49,089 nt of DNA, taken from positions 1-49,089 of the forward strand of contig LYSV01000066.1 in NCBI GenBank assembly GCA_001657315.1. The letters are read 5' to 3'. A program made the position numbers and the translations under genes. Within the stretch, counting starts at the first letter, position 1, and every line of letters starts with the position of its first letter. Origin of the DNA: Flammeovirgaceae bacterium BBD 1991-12 (lineage in GTDB: Bacteria > Bacteroidota > Bacteroidia > Cytophagales > Cyclobacteriaceae). Shown here in pieces: positions 41,870 through 49,089 of this stretch. Under the pieces are notes generated by a model. The model was not told the DNA's origin. It did not search any database and saw nothing but the letters and a program-made list of their open reading frames with translations.

Positions 41870-42781
41870 ATGCCCGGAGCGATCCTGAAAGCAAGAAGAA
41901 TCCGACGGATTGAAAGAATGGAAATGGAAAAAATTCCCGTAAGAAATATCAGGGCCACTCAAAAGGATACTACTTTTTCCGAAAGCTTCAGCATTAGGGA
42001 TGGCGCAGATCTGCTTGCCGGGAAGGACATGATCCAGGAACTTCACAGGCATGATTTCTTTTACGTGCTGGCTTTGGAAAAAGGAGCCGGTTATCACGAG
42101 ATAGACTTCATCCCATATGAGGTTTGTGATCATTCCGTTTTCTTTATGCGACCCGGTCAGGTGCATCAGCTTGTGTTAAAAGCAGGAAGTACAGGATTCC
42201 TGATGCAGTTTAAGGCAGGTCTCTATGCTCCTAAGGACAAGATAAGGAGTCAACTATTGCGCAAGGCAGGAAGTACGAATCTGTATCAACCAGGTGCCAC
42301 CGGATTCAAAAAGCTACAGGCTGTATTGACCTCCATCTTTCAGGAATATACCGAACAGCAGCAGGGGTATCAGGAAGTTATTAAAGCAAATCTAACGGTC
42401 TTCCTCGTCGAACTTGCCCGGTTGAACAATACAGGCAGCCCAAACAAGGTCAGCACGTATATGCAGGAACGCCTTGAACACTTTCTGGAACTTCTGGAGA
42501 CACATATTGCCAGTCATAAGCAGGTGTCTCAATATGCGGATATGCTAAATCTTTCTCCCTGGCAGCTCAACGCCATCACCAAAGCCACACTGGACAAAAC
42601 ATGCTCGGAACTGATCCAGGAATACATCATTCTGGAGGCTAAAAGATACCTTCTGGCTACCTCCGGTCAGGTCATCCAGATCGCAGGGCATCTTGGTTAT
42701 GAGGATATTTCCTACTTCATCAGATTCTTCAAAAAACATACGGGATATTCACCGGAGGTATTCAGACACAATTTCAGATAA
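41870..42781 (+). CDS. AraC-family transcriptional regulator
   Basis: A 303-residue regulator. The N-terminal cupin-like sensor domain (~20-180) includes MIQELHRHDFFYVLALEKGAG and FFMRPGQVHQLVL. The C-terminal AraC DNA-binding domain (~205-303) holds two helix-turn-helix motifs; the second has the family signature AGHLGYEDISYFIRFFKKHTGYSPEVFR. Met17 or Met19 (about 41918) may be the real start, since the first residues are Arg-rich and poor. The methyltransferase 104 bp downstream could be a target. The effector is unknown. Confidence 0.92.
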   Translation: MPGAILKARRIRRIERMEMEKIPVRNIRATQKDTTFSESFSIRDGADLLAGKDMIQELHRHDFFYVLALEKGAGYHEIDFIPYEVCDHSVFFMRPGQVHQLVLKAGSTGFLMQFKAGLYAPKDKIRSQLLRKAGSTNLYQPGATGFKKLQAVLTSIFQEYTEQQQGYQEVIKANLTVFLVELARLNNTGSPNKVSTYMQERLEHFLELLETHIASHKQVSQYADMLNLSPWQLNAITKATLDKTCSELIQEYIILEAKRYLLATSGQVIQIAGHLGYEDISYFIRFFKKHTGYSPEVFRHNFR

Positions 42782-42885
42782 GTCCCGTTAAACTACACTT
42801 TTGTCCTATCCTGCAGGCCACAGCACGAACTACTTTTGCTACAGAACAGATCCTTATTCATTTAAAAGTTTAAACCAAAATCAAT

Positions 42886-43509
42886 ATGCATCAGAAATGG
42901 GATGAGAGATACAGCGATCGTGAATATGCCTATGGCAAAGATCCCAATCTTTTTTTCAAAAAATGGCTGCCGGAATTTGAACCCGGATCCATACTAATGC
43001 CGGCCGACGGAGAAGGACGTAATGGCGTATTTGCGGCACGGCTGGGATGGAAAGTGACTTCATTTGATCTGAGTAGAGAAGGCCAATCAAAAGCATTGCA
43101 ACTTGCCAAAGAAAATGAGGTTACGCTTCAGTATATGGTCGGGGATCTGCGGCAGCTCACATTCGAAAAAGAGTCATTCGACGCCATTGGGCTGGTTTAC
43201 GCACACTTTTTGGCAGAAAAGAAGACCATATTCCATAAAAAGCTAAACGACTGTCTCAGACCCGGTGGCATAATCATTTTGGAAGCCTTCAGCAAAAGGC
43301 ACTTGTCATTTCGCCGGCAGGATCCGGGAATCGGGGGTCCGAAAGATATTGATATGTTGTATTCCAAAGCCGAAATAACAGCCGATTTTGATAATTATGA
43401 AATGATCATGCTGGAGGAGGAAGAAGTTCTCTTGCATGAGGGGAAATACCATAACGGAAAGGGCGTCGTGATAAGATTTGTAGGGAGAAAAACGAGTGAC
43501 AACTTCTGA
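42886..43509 (+). CDS. Class I SAM-dependent methyltransferase (TehB-like)
   Basis: A 207-residue small-molecule methyltransferase. The start, WDERYSDREYAYGKDPN, is typical of TehB/thiol-methyltransferase-like proteins. SAM motif I is degenerate (ILMPADGEGRNGVFAARLGWKVTSFDLS, ~43-70), which is usual for this group; YMVGDL and FDAIGLVYAHF follow, then LRPGGIIILEAFS (~122-134). The substrate is unknown; relatives detoxify tellurite or thiols. It follows an AraC regulator on the same strand. Confidence 0.88.
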   Translation: MHQKWDERYSDREYAYGKDPNLFFKKWLPEFEPGSILMPADGEGRNGVFAARLGWKVTSFDLSREGQSKALQLAKENEVTLQYMVGDLRQLTFEKESFDAIGLVYAHFLAEKKTIFHKKLNDCLRPGGIIILEAFSKRHLSFRRQDPGIGGPKDIDMLYSKAEITADFDNYEMIMLEEEEVLLHEGKYHNGKGVVIRFVGRKTSDNF

Positions 43510-43761
43510 CAAATCAGGATAAGAAAGGCAGTCTCTTTTGTCAGGCTCTGTCACTTGCTCCGCCTGTCAGCGTCTTTCTCAGGGAGACCTGGATTGTATA
43601 ATCCTGTTTGTATTCCGTGGCGAATGAGAAGTTCTGGTTACCCGGCGACTTTTCACTCCACAAATTGTTCGTTTGCCAACAAAAATTGCACTACTTGTTA
43701 CATTCCAATGTGTGTTATGGGCAATATCCCGTCTTAACCTGCAAGATCAAACTGAATAATT

Positions 43762-44205
43762 ATGAAAAAGAATCTGTTTCTAATTACGGTAGTTGCAGGC
43801 ATCATTACCGCCATCGTTGCTTTTGCTTTATCTGCAAAAGGTGATATACCTAATGAAGATGAACTTAGAAAAACGGCCAGGGAATTTGTAAAAGTTGTGG
43901 ACGATAACAACGCAGAGGCATTGGAAAAAATGCTGCACCCACAATTGATACAGTATGTTCAATTGGGTGAAAAACTAATTTCTTTCAAGGCTGCTGACTT
44001 TATTCAAATGGTGGCTGATAAGAAAATTGGTGGTACACCCAGAGAGGTGACGTTTAAATCATCGAATATCGTACGGGGTAAAACAGCAAGCGTAGTGGTT
44101 AATGCCGTAAGTCATGAATATAATTTCATGTACCAACTGTCAATGGTAGAGTCAGAAGGCCGATGGCTTATTGTTGGGATCCTGGTTGATATTCAAAAGG
44201 TATAA
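43762..44205 (+). CDS. Exported NTF2-like (lumazine-binding-type) protein
   Basis: A 147-residue protein. The N-terminal hydrophobic segment (1-~24, LFLITVVAGIITAIVAFALSA) is a signal peptide or anchor. The remainder has the NTF2-like cone pattern: an initial helix pair (DELRKTAREFVKVVDDNNAEALEKML), then strands HPQLIQYVQLG, KTASVVVNAVSHEYNFMYQLSMVESEGRWLIVGIL. The stop overlaps the next ATG (TAATG), so it is translationally coupled to the DOMON gene. It is the first gene of a four-gene operon with a LytS/LytTR pair and could serve in sensing, but that is inference. Confidence 0.75.
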   Translation: MKKNLFLITVVAGIITAIVAFALSAKGDIPNEDELRKTAREFVKVVDDNNAEALEKMLHPQLIQYVQLGEKLISFKAADFIQMVADKKIGGTPREVTFKSSNIVRGKTASVVVNAVSHEYNFMYQLSMVESEGRWLIVGILVDIQKV

Positions 44206-44705
44206 TGAGACTACTAAAAGTACTCGCCTTTGTATTTTCCCCTTTTGCGCTAATGGCGCAGGGGGAATCTTTAAACGTGGGTGGAATGGAGTTTTCCTAC
44301 GCATTGAGAGGGGATTCAGTGGATATCTCACTCTCTGCCCCTACGCGCGGTTGGATAGGTATTGGATTCAACGATCAAAACAGCATTGTAAAAAGTGATC
44401 TTTTACTTTTCCATGTAATCAATGGCAATACTGAGGCGATTGATATGTATGTGGTGGGTGTGGGTAATCCTAAAAAGGACACCGAACTGGCGGGGCAGCA
44501 TTCCATCAGCATTAAAGAGGGTCAGGAAATCGGTAATAAAACAATTGTCCGTTTTTCCCTTGCACTGAATAGCAACGATCGGTATGATTACCAACATCAG
44601 TTAGCAGAGGATTTTTGGCTGATCCTTGCGTACTCCACCCATGATGAGTTCGCGCATCATTCCAGGATGAGGAAACATGTAAAATACCGTTTTAAGAATA
44701 ATTGA
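44205..44705 (+). CDS. Secreted DOMON-domain protein
   Basis: A 166-residue exported protein. Signal peptide 1-19 (VFSPFALMAQ). The mature part is one DOMON domain: MEFSYALRGDSVDISLSAPTRGWIGIGFND (~27-56), DLLLFHVINGNTEAIDMYVVG, and WLILAYSTHDEFAHHSRMRKHVKYRF (~140-164). DOMON domains bind haem or sugars; the paired His in AHHSRM and the Met are candidate haem ligands. Overlap with the upstream gene and a 14-nt gap to the histidine kinase put it in one operon with a sensor system, so it may be the ligand-binding or electron-transfer partner. Confidence 0.8.
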   Translation: MRLLKVLAFVFSPFALMAQGESLNVGGMEFSYALRGDSVDISLSAPTRGWIGIGFNDQNSIVKSDLLLFHVINGNTEAIDMYVVGVGNPKKDTELAGQHSISIKEGQEIGNKTIVRFSLALNSNDRYDYQHQLAEDFWLILAYSTHDEFAHHSRMRKHVKYRFKNN

Positions 44706-44719
44706 ATTAACTTGACAGG

Positions 44720-45781
44720 GTGAATTTTTTCAAACGTCAGCATCTTATTTACAATTTCCTGATTTGGTCTTTGGTGGCGGTATTTACTGCCACACAACTT
44801 TTTTTAAAGGAGGTTCAGTCCGGATCAGAAGGTGCCGGTTGGATAGGGCATTTTCGAATACAATTGCTTGTGTGGTGGGTATGGGGGTTGATCACACCAC
44901 TTATCTTTTGGCTGGTCAACCGGTTCAGGATTGATAAAGGTATTCTGCTTAAAAACATTTTTTTTCATCTTTTTTCATCCGTATCCATTGTAGCCGTCTA
45001 CCTCGCTTTCTATTCAGTTATTTGGAATACCGTAGCATTGGGTTCGCTTGACTATCAAATGTTCCGGGCCATTTACATTGCGCTGTTCCTGAACCTCTTT
45101 CACTGGCACCTTTTTATCTATATGGCTATTTTGGGGGTAATGCATGCCCGGGAATTCTACGTTGAAGTGAAAGAAAAGGAACTCCGAAGTGTTCGCCTGG
45201 AAAAAGATCTGTTGGAGAGTCAGCTGATGATGCTGAAAATGCAATTACAGCCCCACTTTCTCTTTAACGCCTTAAATAGTATCGTTAGCTCTATTCATCG
45301 TGAAAGGTTGGATACGGCTATCAACATGACCACAGACCTGAGTGAACTATTACGGATATCACTGGCTGAAGCGGACAAGGAATTAGTACCTCTCTCCAAA
45401 GAATTACATCATTTAAAAACCTATCTAAACATCGAAACACACAGATTTAAAGATCTGGAAATAGTCTATGATGTTTCGGAGGAGCTCATGGATAAATTGG
45501 TTCCAAATTTTCTGTTACAACCTATTGTGGAGAATAGCATCAAGCATGGCATTTCACAACAACAGGATGCCAAAAAAATTACGGTAGCTATTAAGAAGCA
45601 GGAAGATGAGGTCGTGATCAATATTTTTAACGAAGGCCCTCCATTAGCGAAAGAAAAAAGGGAAGGGATCGGTATTTCCAATATCAAAAAACGACTACAA
45701 ACTTCATATGAGAAAGGAGCCTCGTTTGCCATGAAAACAATTCACAACGGTGTTGTTGCCGAGATACACCTTCCAGCATGA
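44720..45781 (+). CDS. LytS/YehU-type sensor histidine kinase
   Basis: A 353-residue membrane kinase with GTG start. Four hydrophobic segments (~12-30, 47-66, 82-104, 117-140) form the membrane part. A short coiled coil leads to the His-kinase domain with QLQPHFLFNALNSI, His179 being the likely phosphoacceptor. The ATPase part has LVPNFLLQPIVENSIKHGI (N box, ~248-268) and GIGISNIKKRL (G box, ~323-334). There is no separate sensor domain. Its stop overlaps the regulator start (ATGA), typical of these pairs. Signal unknown; the upstream DOMON and NTF2-like products are candidates. Confidence 0.95.
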   Translation: MNFFKRQHLIYNFLIWSLVAVFTATQLFLKEVQSGSEGAGWIGHFRIQLLVWWVWGLITPLIFWLVNRFRIDKGILLKNIFFHLFSSVSIVAVYLAFYSVIWNTVALGSLDYQMFRAIYIALFLNLFHWHLFIYMAILGVMHAREFYVEVKEKELRSVRLEKDLLESQLMMLKMQLQPHFLFNALNSIVSSIHRERLDTAINMTTDLSELLRISLAEADKELVPLSKELHHLKTYLNIETHRFKDLEIVYDVSEELMDKLVPNFLLQPIVENSIKHGISQQQDAKKITVAIKKQEDEVVINIFNEGPPLAKEKREGIGISNIKKRLQTSYEKGASFAMKTIHNGVVAEIHLPA

Positions 45782-46542
45782 AAAAACATACAGTCTTGAT
45801 CGTAGATGATGAAGAGGATGCCAGAGAGCTGCTAAAAGTTCACCTTATGCGACATCCTGACCTTCAGTTGGTGGGTGAAGCAAGCAATGGTGCTGAGGCA
45901 CTGACACTTATTGAAAAAAGCCAACCGGAAATTGTGCTTTTGGACATACAGATGCCGGAGATGAACGGAGTTGATGTGGTGGAAAGAACAGAAGCATCCC
46001 CCGTTTTTGTTTTTGTAACGGCATACGACCGGTTTGCAGTAAAAGCCTTTGAACTGAATGCACTGGATTATCTTCTCAAGCCTGTTTCAAACAACCGCTT
46101 TGATCAAACGATCCAAAGAATTAAATCAAACCTTCAATCATCCGAAGAGAAAGAATACAAAGACCTGGTAACTCATGTAGCAGCAACCCTTTCCGGACGA
46201 AAAGGGTATCTGCAGCGCTTTACCTATCGATCCGGACTAAAAACAGCCTATATCTCAACTGATGAGGTGGCTATGATCTCATCTGCTGATCAATATGTAG
46301 AGATACACACCACGGCTAAAAAATATTTGCTAAGGCTCAGCATGGACTACCTTGAGCAGGTACTGGATCCGGCTATTTTTTTCAGGACGCACCGCTCATT
46401 CATCATTAAAATAGATGAAGTACTGTCTGTTGAACAATATGAACCCAGAAATTTTATCATTCACCTGAAGGGTAAGCTCAGCGCTAAGCTAACCCGGGAT
46501 AAAAAAGACGACCTGAACAGGTTATTAACGGGAAGGCCGTAA
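45778..46542 (+). CDS. LytTR-family response regulator
   Basis: A 254-residue regulator. The receiver domain (1-~120) has Asp10/Asp11, phosphoacceptor Asp56 (VLLDIQMPEMNG), Thr81 (VTAYD) and Lys101 (LLKPVS). The LytTR DNA-binding domain (~148-252) has the typical DEVAMISSADQYVEIHT, FFRTHRSFIIKIDEV and KLTRDKKDDLNRLL. It would be phosphorylated by the overlapping LytS-type kinase and control genes with paired LytTR direct repeats upstream; possible targets include its own operon. Confidence 0.95.
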   Translation: MKKHTVLIVDDEEDARELLKVHLMRHPDLQLVGEASNGAEALTLIEKSQPEIVLLDIQMPEMNGVDVVERTEASPVFVFVTAYDRFAVKAFELNALDYLLKPVSNNRFDQTIQRIKSNLQSSEEKEYKDLVTHVAATLSGRKGYLQRFTYRSGLKTAYISTDEVAMISSADQYVEIHTTAKKYLLRLSMDYLEQVLDPAIFFRTHRSFIIKIDEVLSVEQYEPRNFIIHLKGKLSAKLTRDKKDDLNRLLTGRP

Positions 46543-46696
46543 AAAAGAACCCTTTACCTGTAAAAAAACTGCCAACCCGCCTAATTCAGTATAATATCTG
46601 ACCACCATCAGGTGTAAATAGCCATTTATTATCCAAAAGTATCCCTAACTTAGGCGAATAATATGGCAAAATTAAGTATATAAAAGTTTTAGAACC

Positions 46697-48205
46697 ATGA
46701 GTAATCAATCCAATAAACCCAATAACCCTTCAAGAAGAAGGTTTGTACAGAATTCGGCAGCAGCCTTTGCAGGAATTAGCATACTACCGAGTAATGTGAT
46801 ATCAGGCCTGGGCTATACTGCTCCTAGCGACAAATTGAATATTGCAGGTATTGGAGTTGGAGGTATGGGATTTGCTAACCTAAAAAATCTCGCCACAGAA
46901 AATGTAGTTGCACTTTGTGATGTAGACTGGAAGTATGCCAAAGGATGCTTTGATGCCTACCCCAATGCAAAAAAGTATTGGGACTTTAGAAAGATGTACG
47001 ATGAGATGGGTGATGGAATAGATGCCGTGGTAATTGCTACTGCAGACCACACTCACGCCATTACAGCGGCTCACGCCATTACTATGGGTAAACACGTATT
47101 TCTGCAAAAACCGCTTACACACAGTGTCTATGAATCCCGGTTATTAACAAAACTGGCTGAAAAGTACAAAGTGGCCACCCAAATGGGTAACCAGGGAGCG
47201 TCCGGTGAAGGAGTGGCCAAAACCTGTGAATGGATCTGGAATGGTGAGATTGGTGAGATAAAAAAGGTGGAGTCATTCACTGACCGGCCTATATGGCCTC
47301 AGGGTTTGAATACGCCTGAACAAGGACATTGGGTTCCTAATACCCTTAACTGGGACCTGTTTGTCGGACCTGCCAAAATGCGACCTTATAACGAGATCTA
47401 TCATCCATGGAACTGGAGAGGATGGTGGGACTATGGCACAGGAGCCCTGGGAGATATGGCATGCCATATCCTGCATCCGGTATTTGAAGGACTTAAATTG
47501 GGCTACCCAACCAAAGCTCAGGCCAGTTCCAGTTTGCTACTCGAAGGTTGTGCTCCTACAGCCCAGTCTGTGAAAATGACATTCCCGGCGAGAGAAAAAG
47601 TAGGACGTACAAAAATGCCCGAAGTAGAGGTATACTGGTATGATGGTGGGATCAAACCTGAATTACCGGAAAACTGGCCGGCTGGAAAAGATCCAAATAA
47701 ATATGGTGGAGGCACTTTCTTTTACGGTTCCAAAGACATTCTTCATGTCGGTTGCTACGGAGCAGATCCGGAATTACTGTCAGGCAGGGTACCGGAAGTA
47801 AAAGAAACAGAACGCAGAGTATCAAAAGAATTAGGTATCGACAAGGGTGTACATGAACAGGATTGGGTACGAGCCTGTAAGGAAAGCCCGGAAAACAGAA
47901 AACCAACTACTTCTGATTTTGCCGAAGCCGGTCCGTTCAACGAAATGGTGGTGATGGGCGTGATGGCTGTGAGACTTCAGAACCTGAACAAGGAACTTGA
48001 ATGGGATGGTCAAAACATGAAATTCACCAATATAGGTGATAGTGAAACGATCAAGACCGTGATCAAAGATGGCTTTAAAATTCATGACGGACACCCAACA
48101 TTCGATAAAACCTGGACAGACCCGGTTTCTGCCAAAGATTTCGCGGCAGAGCTGGTGAAGCATACCTACAGAGAAGGTTGGACATTACCGGATATGCCGG
48201 CTTAA
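46697..48205 (+). CDS. Tat-exported Gfo/Idh/MocA-family oxidoreductase
   Basis: A 502-residue NAD(P)-dependent oxidoreductase. The N-terminus has a twin-arginine signal (SRRRFVQNSAAAFAGISILP, ~12-31). The Rossmann part (~45-165) has LNIAGIGVGGMGFANLKNL, VVALCDVDW, AVVIATADHTHAITAAHAI and GKHVFLQKPLTHSVYES, where the Lys of QKPL is the usual catalytic residue. The C-terminal half (~185-480) contains NWDLFVGPAKMRPYNEIYHPWNWRGWWDYGTGALGDMACHILHP, typical of this periplasmic Bacteroidota/Planctomycetes subgroup. It is 43 bp ahead of a DUF1080 gene; such pairs are common and are thought to act on 3-keto sugars. Confidence 0.95.
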   Translation: MSNQSNKPNNPSRRRFVQNSAAAFAGISILPSNVISGLGYTAPSDKLNIAGIGVGGMGFANLKNLATENVVALCDVDWKYAKGCFDAYPNAKKYWDFRKMYDEMGDGIDAVVIATADHTHAITAAHAITMGKHVFLQKPLTHSVYESRLLTKLAEKYKVATQMGNQGASGEGVAKTCEWIWNGEIGEIKKVESFTDRPIWPQGLNTPEQGHWVPNTLNWDLFVGPAKMRPYNEIYHPWNWRGWWDYGTGALGDMACHILHPVFEGLKLGYPTKAQASSSLLLEGCAPTAQSVKMTFPAREKVGRTKMPEVEVYWYDGGIKPELPENWPAGKDPNKYGGGTFFYGSKDILHVGCYGADPELLSGRVPEVKETERRVSKELGIDKGVHEQDWVRACKESPENRKPTTSDFAEAGPFNEMVVMGVMAVRLQNLNKELEWDGQNMKFTNIGDSETIKTVIKDGFKIHDGHPTFDKTWTDPVSAKDFAAELVKHTYREGWTLPDMPA

Positions 48206-48248
48206 CTAAACTTGAAATTCTAATTAATCTAAAAACGAGAAAACAATT

Positions 48249-49037
48249 ATGAAAACTTACAACTGGCTTATTGCGATTATAGCTTTGGCATTTATTGCGA
48301 GTTGCAGCCAACCCAAAAAGGAAGAATCCAGTGAAACGGTAGAAACAGCAACAGTTGAAGAAGTTACTGGTCCGAATACATTGGCAGCCCAGGAAAAGGA
48401 AGATGGCTGGATACTTTTATTTGATGGGAAAACCAGCACAGGGTGGAGAGGCTACAAGAAAGAAACATTCCCTGTGGCCTGGGAAATTGATAACGAAGCA
48501 CTCCATATACAAGGATCAGGACGAGGTGAAGCTGGCGCACAGGATGGTGGTGATATAGTATATGATCAGGAATTTTCCGACTTCCACTTCAAAGTAGAGT
48601 GGATGGTAGATAGTGGGGCTAATGCAGGCATCTTCTACAGGGGGCGTGAGGAATATGATTATATCTGGAAAACAGCTCCTGAAATGCAGGTATTGGACAA
48701 CATGAATCATCCGGATGCCAAACTTGGAAAGAACAATAATCGGCAAGCCGGATCCCTGTATGACCTTATCCCGGCGGAGCCTCAAAACTTTAAGGGTCCC
48801 GGTACGTGGAATCAGGCTGAGATAATTGCCAGAGGCAATGACATTGTTCACATTCAAAATGGCGATACGGTAGTAAAGTATACTATCGGTTCAGAAAGAA
48901 TGGCCGCACTTATTGCTGATAGTAAATGGCCTGGCATAAACGAAAACTGGGGTAACATTGCCGCTCAGGGGTTGATTGGCCTTCAGGACCATGGCGATGA
49001 TGTTTGGTTCAGAAATATTAAGATAAAAGAACTTTAA
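48249..49037 (+). CDS. DUF1080 (3-keto-disaccharide hydrolase-like) lipoprotein
   Basis: A 262-residue lipoprotein. The lipobox IASC (Cys19) is followed by an acidic Glu/Thr-rich linker (~20-50). The DUF1080 domain (~54-262) is a concanavalin-like beta-sandwich with GWILLFDGKTSTGWRGY, FSDFHFKVEWMVDSGANAGIFYRG, APEMQVLDNMNHPDA, GTWNQAEIIARGNDIVH and GLIGLQDHGDDVWFRNIKIKEL. Relatives cleave 3-keto-glycosides made by Gfo/Idh/MocA-type oxidoreductases, which fits the preceding gene. Attached to the outer membrane, it probably works in the periplasm or at the surface. The window ends shortly after the stop. Confidence 0.95.
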   Translation: MKTYNWLIAIIALAFIASCSQPKKEESSETVETATVEEVTGPNTLAAQEKEDGWILLFDGKTSTGWRGYKKETFPVAWEIDNEALHIQGSGRGEAGAQDGGDIVYDQEFSDFHFKVEWMVDSGANAGIFYRGREEYDYIWKTAPEMQVLDNMNHPDAKLGKNNNRQAGSLYDLIPAEPQNFKGPGTWNQAEIIARGNDIVHIQNGDTVVKYTIGSERMAALIADSKWPGINENWGNIAAQGLIGLQDHGDDVWFRNIKIKEL

Positions 49038-49089
49038 ACCCAAACACTGAAATTTACAGTGGTAAAGCTGACCTTTCTTTATTGGTCAG

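Noticed and set aside
1-49089. tRNA or rRNA genes
   Set aside because: No cloverleaf with a GGTTCRA-type T arm and no conserved rRNA segment was recognised while reading; a tRNA search program would settle it.

Overview
The window looks like a Bacteroidota chromosome, most likely a Cytophagales-type marine or free-living bacterium. The evidence is secreted subtilases with type IX secretion (T9SS)-style C-terminal domains, a LytS/LytTR two-gene system, a GG-leader natural-product precursor of the Bacteroidales type, BNR-propeller exoproteins, and a clear Bacteroidota promoter (-7 TATATTTG, -33 TTG) at about 11955-11986. No rRNA or tRNA was recognised.

The first ~14.6 kb is accessory and visibly AT-rich. 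It holds: (i) a secreted tail-fibre-like gene (312-1460) between 18-bp inverted repeats, next to an attC-like hairpin; (ii) a ~5.1 kb unit (about 1547-6651) with a tyrosine recombinase, a zinc-ribbon protein, a serine resolvase and a full-length Tn3-family transposase, bounded by similar direct repeats and joined at its right end to a headless M61-type peptidase fragment; (iii) a decayed 2.15 kb Tn3-family remnant with intact 36-bp terminal inverted repeats (7904-10051), containing a truncated transposase, 75-bp tandem repeats and several near-perfect palindromes; (iv) a three-gene toxin-antitoxin-SecB-like chaperone operon (10600-11938); (v) two tandem ~610-bp units (12290-13500), each with a conserved ~180-bp leader followed by two short paralogous aromatic-rich reading frames and a terminator. 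I recognise no family for (v) and consider it the best candidate for something undescribed. Fragments of decayed genes follow.

From 14660 to 18124 lies a small peptide natural-product locus: a LanC-like protein without the usual zinc Cys ligands, a cysteine-free GG-leader precursor, a DTG aspartic protease with a PDZ domain, and a C39 exporter gene cut off after its peptidase Cys region. The exporter break carries a 24-bp sequence that also occurs in the accessory zone (10534-10557).

The remainder is mostly orderly chromosome: two tandem BNR-propeller exoproteins (18133-24471, minus); two T9SS-type subtilases (25490-30209) between copies of a ~200-bp non-coding repeat; a GNAT enzyme; a stress group (Hsp20, universal stress protein, frameshifted cyclopropane-synthase-like methyltransferase, AlkD-like glycosylase, RsgA); a DmpA-type peptidase followed by a DUF72 protein; a second universal stress protein; an AraC regulator and a methyltransferase; a four-gene operon (NTF2-like protein, DOMON protein, LytS-type kinase, LytTR regulator); and a Tat-exported Gfo/Idh/MocA oxidoreductase paired with a DUF1080 lipoprotein, probably for periplasmic sugar-derivative breakdown.
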